From assembly GCA_002474345.1 (NCBI GenBank), contig DKQD01000165.1:10732-47816 (forward strand): a DNA stretch of 37,085 nt. Reading direction: 5' to 3'. Below the pieces are notes generated by a model. It did no database searches, was not told where the DNA came from, and saw only the letters and a list, made by a program, of their open reading frames with translations. The stretch is from Bacteriovoracaceae bacterium UBA7317 (lineage in GTDB: Bacteria; Bdellovibrionota; Bacteriovoracia; Bacteriovoracales; Bacteriovoracaceae). Both the position numbers and the translations under genes were made by a program. Shown in pieces: positions 32,974 to 37,085 of the stretch (the stretch's first letter is position 1; every line of letters starts with the position of its first letter).

Positions 32974-33501
32974 AAACTTTTTTAAATCTAACCTCTGCCT
33001 TTTCCTTTTGCTTCTTCCCTCTCCACAAGGAGGAATATGAATAAAAAGGTCTTTGATGGCCTGTTCACACCTCTCGTGGCCTTCTATTGAATGCCTCGGG
33101 AATTGCCTTTTTATTTCTTTAGTAAATATCAACCTATCAGAGGAAGGCCTGGCATAATCACTTTTTGTAACAAAGAAGGTAAGTTTCATTAGGCAACTTT
33201 TTATCAATCCCCGACCCACCATTTTTTTTTCTAACTGAAGGTAAAGCTCATCGACTCCAATTCTTGAGTTTTCAGGCATCTTTCTCAAAGCGAACTTTCG
33301 ATACTTGAGTTTTTCCTTAAGAACATCAAGGTAAGAGCTTCTAAGGTCTTTAGTTGTCTTAGTCAAACGGATTCTACAGTGGGGGTACTCAAGGTAAAAA
33401 GAGTTCTTTTTTGCAAAAGCACTCTGAGCAAATATTGTTCCTAAAAAGATTGTAGAGACTATTTTTCTCAAAAGAGACCTAGGAAAGGCTTCCTTATCCA
33501 T
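32926..33501 (-). CDS. Exported hypothetical protein (191 aa)
   Basis: The ATG at 33501 is chosen because GGAGG lies 8 bases upstream; an ATG at 33516 would place that site inside the gene. A signal peptide (LLRKIVSTIFLGTIFAQSAFA) is followed by a basic mature protein with four cysteines (PHCRI, KSCLM, ERCEQ, PPCGEG), possibly two disulfides. No domain is recognised. Its 3' end overlaps the SH3-like gene by 48 bases, tail to tail. Confidence 0.65.
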   Translation of the reverse strand: MDKEAFPRSLLRKIVSTIFLGTIFAQSAFAKKNSFYLEYPHCRIRLTKTTKDLRSSYLDVLKEKLKYRKFALRKMPENSRIGVDELYLQLEKKMVGRGLIKSCLMKLTFFVTKSDYARPSSDRLIFTKEIKRQFPRHSIEGHERCEQAIKDLFIHIPPCGEGRSKRKRQRLDLKKFLLNPKAFSRHKDLIS

Positions 33502-33572
33502 TGGGGATTCCTCCATAAAGTCTTACACTTGGTCTAAAAAGCAAGTGCTTCCCCATATAATTCTAACTGGTC

Positions 33573-34907
33573 CTATAAAAAGTCTCTATAATTTTTTTGG
33601 CAGGCTTCTTCTACCGCCTCTATTTCTTTAGGTACATCATCGGTTAACACTTCATGACCATTTTTAGTGATAAGAACATCATCCTCTATTCTTATACCAA
33701 TACCTCTCAATTCTTGAGGCACTTTTTGATCATCTAGTGGCAAATAAAGCCCTGGCTCTATTGTAAAGACCATCCCTTCTTCGAAGGCGATATCACTCTT
33801 TTCTTCGTTGATATAGGGACTGTTGTCATGAACATCAAGGCCTAGCCAATGTCCTGTACCGTGCGGCCAATAGTCTTTAAAGGACTGTTTTTCAAGGTGC
33901 TCCTGAAAACTGCCCTCAAGTACATTCAAATCCATTAGTCCCTGCACTAAAACTTTAGTTGCAGCGTCGTGATTATGAGTTAAAGTGTTTCCAACTTTTG
34001 ACTCTTCCATTGCCTTTTTTTGTGCTTCAAGAACAATTTGATAGACATCTTTCTGGGCCCTCGAAAAAGAGCCATTAACAGGAAAAGTTCTTGTTATGTC
34101 AGATGCATAAAGTCCAAATTCGCAGCCAGCATCAATAAGGAGCAAGTCCTCCTTATTTAAAACTTCATTATTGTTAATGTAGTGGAGTATATTGGCGTTA
34201 TTCCCACCAGCAACAATAGACTGGTAAGCAGACCCTTGAGCACCTTCCTTTTTAAAGATATATTCCATCAAAGCCTGAACTTCATATTCATTCTTTCCTG
34301 GACTCGTAAAGGCCATGGCCGCTTTATGGGCCTTGGAAGATATTGCGCTTGCCTTTCGAATCAAAGAAATTTCTTCAGCATCTTTCTTCAACCTCATCAT
34401 TCCAATAATAGGAGGTAAGTTAACCATTTTTTGAGGGCTTGCGATTTTACTTTTTTTCCTTCCAGATAGGCTTCTCAAATGTTCCAGAGATTTATCCACA
34501 AGGGGTTTATTTGAAAAAAGGTCTAAAAACACCTTTGAGTGATTTTGTAATAATTCAGGTAGTTTCTTATCAAGGTCATGAATTGAAAAGACAAGGTCAA
34601 CTCCCAAAGCTTCTTTTGCCTTATCTAAACCTAGCCGTCTTCCTTCCCACATCTCAGCGACCTTATCCTTAGGTCTAAGAAAGAGGGTCGTCCTCCCTTC
34701 TTTATTGTTTGGACATAAAACAAGAAGGCTTTCAGGTTCATCAAAGCCAGTTAGGTAGTTAAAATTACTGTCTTGTCTAAAAGGGTAACCTGTATCAAAA
34801 GACTTTATCTTCTCTTCGCCTGAAGGTATTAAAGCGACACCGTCCCCTAGAAGAGAAAATAATTCTTCCCTTCTTCTTAAATAAACTGAATTATTTAAAG
34901 TACTCAC
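33573..34907 (-). CDS. pepP: Xaa-Pro aminopeptidase (aminopeptidase P, M24B)
   Basis: It removes N-terminal residues preceding proline, using two Mn ions, in the cytosol. An N-terminal AMP_N domain (LRRREELFSLLG, SFDTGYPFRQDSNFNYLTGFDEP) is followed by the pita-bread domain. Its metal ligands are visible in LIDAGCEFGLYASDITRTFP (two Asp), HGTGHWLGLDVHD (His), FTIEPGLY (Glu) and IGIRIEDDVLI (Glu). The start is GTG with GAGGAG 9 bases upstream. It follows lysS by 23 bases on the same strand, a likely operon. Confidence 0.95.
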   Translation of the reverse strand: MSTLNNSVYLRRREELFSLLGDGVALIPSGEEKIKSFDTGYPFRQDSNFNYLTGFDEPESLLVLCPNNKEGRTTLFLRPKDKVAEMWEGRRLGLDKAKEALGVDLVFSIHDLDKKLPELLQNHSKVFLDLFSNKPLVDKSLEHLRSLSGRKKSKIASPQKMVNLPPIIGMMRLKKDAEEISLIRKASAISSKAHKAAMAFTSPGKNEYEVQALMEYIFKKEGAQGSAYQSIVAGGNNANILHYINNNEVLNKEDLLLIDAGCEFGLYASDITRTFPVNGSFSRAQKDVYQIVLEAQKKAMEESKVGNTLTHNHDAATKVLVQGLMDLNVLEGSFQEHLEKQSFKDYWPHGTGHWLGLDVHDNSPYINEEKSDIAFEEGMVFTIEPGLYLPLDDQKVPQELRGIGIRIEDDVLITKNGHEVLTDDVPKEIEAVEEACQKNYRDFL

Positions 34908-34930
34908 AAGATTTTTCTCCTCTAAATCTA

Positions 34931-36538
34931 TTATAAAATATCACCAAGAAGTGACCCTATTTTTTCCTTTCCAATAATCCTCATAAAGCCCGCTAGTTTA
35001 GGACCTTTCTCTTTGGAAATGAGTATTCCATAGAGAAGGGTAAAGGCATCTGAAGGTTGGAGCTCCACTTTGTGGATCATTTCGTAGAGCTTTTCATGAA
35101 GCTCTTTATCATTTGTAATATCATCCCAGCCTTGTCCTAGAAATGCCTGAAGCTCTTTCAAAAAGCCTCTTTGAAGCTCATTCATTTCTACTTTGGGGGC
35201 TTTTTCATTTATTTTAAACTTAAAATCCTCAGGAGCGTAATGATTTATCCAAAATAAGGCCCTTTCAGAGCGTTCCCGAAGCCTTCTTTCGTCTCTTTCA
35301 TTTTTCATCTCATTTTTGTAAGCTTCCCGTACTTTTTCAAGGTTTCCGTTATGGATTTGAAGGATGTTACAAAGGTGCCTGAAGGCAGGCTGAAAAGGCA
35401 TCTCTTTAGGAACTTCACCAATAGAGGAAATTTCATAAACTCTCTTGGCCATGGCCACTTTCTTTTGGTTGCCTTGATCCACACCAAAAGCAAGTCGTTC
35501 CTGCCTATCAAAATCTTCATAAGTTTTAATAACATCCAAATCAAAGCTGACAGAAAACTCAGCATTAGATTTATAACTTGCAAAAATCCACCTCACCATT
35601 TCTGGCTCATAAATATCGAGGACATCTTTAAGCGTAATAACATTTCCTGATGAGGAACTCATTTTACCACCAGCACCTTTAATACTTACAAATTCGTATT
35701 GAAGATAAATTGGTGGCTTGCCTCCATAAACTGGCCCAACAATCTCTTTGGCTGTGGTAAAACTCCCTCCCTCACTTGAATGGTCTTTTCCACCTGGCTC
35801 AAAGTCGACACTTTCATAGGCCCACCTCATAGGCCAATCCATTCGCCACGGAAGCTTGGCCCTGGAAGTTTCATCTAATTTTAATGAACCTTTATGGCCA
35901 CAAAGTTCACAAGTGTAATGGACGGTATTTTCCCCATCATAACTCATAGTCGCTATCTTATCTCTGTTACATTCTTCGCAATAAATTGAAAGCGGAAGCC
36001 AGTCATCTCCAAGAGGCTGCTTTCTATGGGCATCTAAAACAGTTTTAATATTTTTAGTGTTGGCAAGAGTCTTCTTAATTTCTTCCTTATAGTCGCCTTT
36101 CTTATATTTTTTTGCTTGATAGATAGCTTCAACATCCACGCCAACCCGACTCAACTGAGCTTCGTAATTCTTCTCGTGATGCGAAGCATAACTCTCTGTT
36201 TTTCCATAAGGGTCAGGAGTATCAACTATAGGTTGAAACATGTAAGTCTTCAGCTCTTCCTGCTTAGGCATATTCGCTGGAACTTTTCTAAAAGTGTCAT
36301 AGTCGTCCCAACTAAAAATAAAGCGGACCTTCTTCCCTCTGTCCCTTAAGGCCCTTGCCACAAAGTCGACAGTTATTGTCTCTCGAAAGTTTCCAAAGTG
36401 AACAACGCCTGATGGTGTAATTCCACTGGCCACAGTATAGCTTTCTTTATCACCACACTGCCTTATAATTCTATCAGCAGTAGCATCCGCCCAATGAATC
36501 GCTTTAAATGATCCTGACTTTTCTTCCTTCTTACCCAT
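34931..36538 (-). CDS. lysS: Lysyl-tRNA synthetase, class I
   Basis: It charges tRNA-Lys using the class I fold common in archaea and sporadic in bacteria, not the class II LysS of most bacteria. Markers are the HIGH-type HFGN (47-50) within ASGITPSGVVHFGN, KMSSS (292-296), and two Cys pairs C187-x2-C190 and C210-x2-C213. Length is 535 residues from the ATG at 36538, which has GAGG 5 bases upstream; an in-frame TTG at 36616 would add 26 residues. It is upstream of pepP and divergent from the small membrane protein gene. Confidence 0.95.
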   Translation of the reverse strand: MGKKEEKSGSFKAIHWADATADRIIRQCGDKESYTVASGITPSGVVHFGNFRETITVDFVARALRDRGKKVRFIFSWDDYDTFRKVPANMPKQEELKTYMFQPIVDTPDPYGKTESYASHHEKNYEAQLSRVGVDVEAIYQAKKYKKGDYKEEIKKTLANTKNIKTVLDAHRKQPLGDDWLPLSIYCEECNRDKIATMSYDGENTVHYTCELCGHKGSLKLDETSRAKLPWRMDWPMRWAYESVDFEPGGKDHSSEGGSFTTAKEIVGPVYGGKPPIYLQYEFVSIKGAGGKMSSSSGNVITLKDVLDIYEPEMVRWIFASYKSNAEFSVSFDLDVIKTYEDFDRQERLAFGVDQGNQKKVAMAKRVYEISSIGEVPKEMPFQPAFRHLCNILQIHNGNLEKVREAYKNEMKNERDERRLRERSERALFWINHYAPEDFKFKINEKAPKVEMNELQRGFLKELQAFLGQGWDDITNDKELHEKLYEMIHKVELQPSDAFTLLYGILISKEKGPKLAGFMRIIGKEKIGSLLGDIL

Positions 36539-36649
36539 ATTGACCTCAAAATAAAAAAATGACATCTTGCCCTTTACAACCTTGGTTTTAATATCATTTT
36601 GTGACCATATGTCCAATTCAAAACTTTGAAATAATAAGAGGCAAACCCA

Positions 36650-36922
36650 ATGATTTTAGGATTTTTGTTTAAACTTTTTCTTTTTTATATACTGTTTCTC
36701 TTTATACGAGGCCTTTACAAAGCCTATAAAACCCTCCAAGTCTTTAAAGGCGCCCAGGAACAGTTTAAAGATCAATGGAAACATTCAAATTCCCAGCATT
36801 ACAGAGGCGCTCCCAACTCATCCTCACAAAATGAAAACACTTCCCAAAATAACACCATTGAGGCAGAATACCGTGTTCTAGACGAATCTAATGAGGGAAA
36901 TCAAAAATCCTCTAAACCATAA
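36650..36922 (+). CDS. Small single-pass membrane protein (90 aa)
   Basis: One N-terminal transmembrane helix (GFLFKLFLFYILFLFIRGLY) is followed by a hydrophilic, Asn/Gln/Ser-rich tail ending KSSKP. No domain is recognised; it resembles small DUF4834-like proteins in layout only. AAGAGG lies 7 bases before the ATG. It is divergent from lysS; elbB follows after 59 bases. Confidence 0.68.
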   Translation: MILGFLFKLFLFYILFLFIRGLYKAYKTLQVFKGAQEQFKDQWKHSNSQHYRGAPNSSSQNENTSQNNTIEAEYRVLDESNEGNQKSSKP

Positions 36923-36981
36923 AACCGAACGCCTTAAAATGAACAAGGCTTATTTAGGTCTTTTTTCGCAGGGAGTGGATT

Positions 36982-37085
36982 ATGAGTAAAAAAATTGGAG
37001 TCTTACTTTCAGGATGTGGTTACCTTGACGGCGCGGAAATTAGAGAAGCTGTTTTAACGCTTCTTGCCTTAGATAAAGAAGGGGT
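36982..37085 (+). CDS. elbB: ElbB glyoxalase-like protein (5' part)
   Basis: The 34 visible residues (KKIGVLLSGCGYLDGAEIREAVLTLLALDKEG) match the N-terminus of the DJ-1/PfpI-related ElbB family, including the SGCGxxDGxEIxEAVLTLL signature. The gene runs off the right edge. GGGAG precedes the ATG. A small GCCTT/AAGGC hairpin (36931-36949) with a T-run lies in the gap before it. Confidence 0.9.
   Translation, partial: MSKKIGVLLSGCGYLDGAEIREAVLTLLALDKEG

Noticed and set aside
34182..34672. Open frames on the plus strand within pepP
   Set aside because: They are antisense to a strongly conserved enzyme, without ribosome-binding sites or recognisable products.
1..37085. tRNA, rRNA, CRISPR, insertion sequence or prophage
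   Set aside because: No clover-leaf-like segments, spaced direct repeats, transposase or phage genes were seen; gene spacing and style are uniform.

Overview
This is an AT-rich bacterial chromosome segment, densely packed with about 43 genes on both strands. It shows no tRNA or rRNA genes, insertion sequences, phage genes or CRISPR array. Several traits suggest a marine Bdellovibrionota-type organism such as a Bacteriovorax or Halobacteriovorax relative. These are four receiver-domain proteins, PilZ and FHA signalling proteins, many small secreted or lipid-anchored proteins, class I lysyl-tRNA synthetase, archaeal-type prolyl-tRNA synthetase, and a cytosolic NamZ-type muramidase. That placement is inference from gene content and style; no marker gene was compared.

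Layout. 1-4748 holds the start of a membrane sensor protein (probable histidine kinase, cut by the window edge), enolase, glutamate racemase, a QueD-like pterin synthase, and a thyA-folA pair. 4979-11124 holds NamZ, an FHA protein, a PilZ protein, a secreted App1-type phosphatase, a receiver protein with a PilZ-like tail, and a lipid-anchored serine protease with a P domain. 11124-14702 holds a lipoprotein, an aspartoacylase-family enzyme, an exported alpha/beta hydrolase, a 68-residue protein and a stand-alone receiver. 14780-17600 holds prolyl-tRNA synthetase, a DksA-like protein without zinc cysteines, and an rpmG-rpsN operon for cysteine-poor L33 and S14. 17733-21233 holds an unknown protein and a possible four-gene operon: XRE regulator, NodB-like deacetylase, beta-hydroxyacid dehydrogenase, flavin-reductase-like protein. 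21459-25995 holds CheY behind a sigma-28-like promoter, ATP-dependent PEP carboxykinase, an exported unknown protein, another CheY-like receiver and MenB. 26080-31309 holds an acylphosphatase-like protein, a phosphopantetheinyl transferase, a fused glycine decarboxylase and RsmJ. 31360-37085 holds small unknown or secreted proteins, an SH3-like protein, aminopeptidase P, class I LysRS, a one-TM protein and the start of ElbB.

Most genes are housekeeping: central carbon metabolism (eno, pckA, menB, gcvP), thymidylate and folate (thyA, folA), wall precursor and murein sugar recycling (murI, namZ), and translation (proS, lysS, rpsN, rpmG, rsmJ). The accessory layer is signalling and export.

The most interesting signals are: (1) zinc-independent variants of DksA, S14 and L33 side by side, with an operator-like inverted repeat inside the rpmG-rpsN promoter; (2) a near-consensus sigma-28 promoter before cheY; (3) a perfect 18-bp palindrome with Fur-box periodicity before the phosphopantetheinyl transferase; (4) a probable leaderless gene; (5) inverted repeats and a hairpin plus U-tract in the proS leader. 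Functional calls rest on motif recognition only; no database search was possible.
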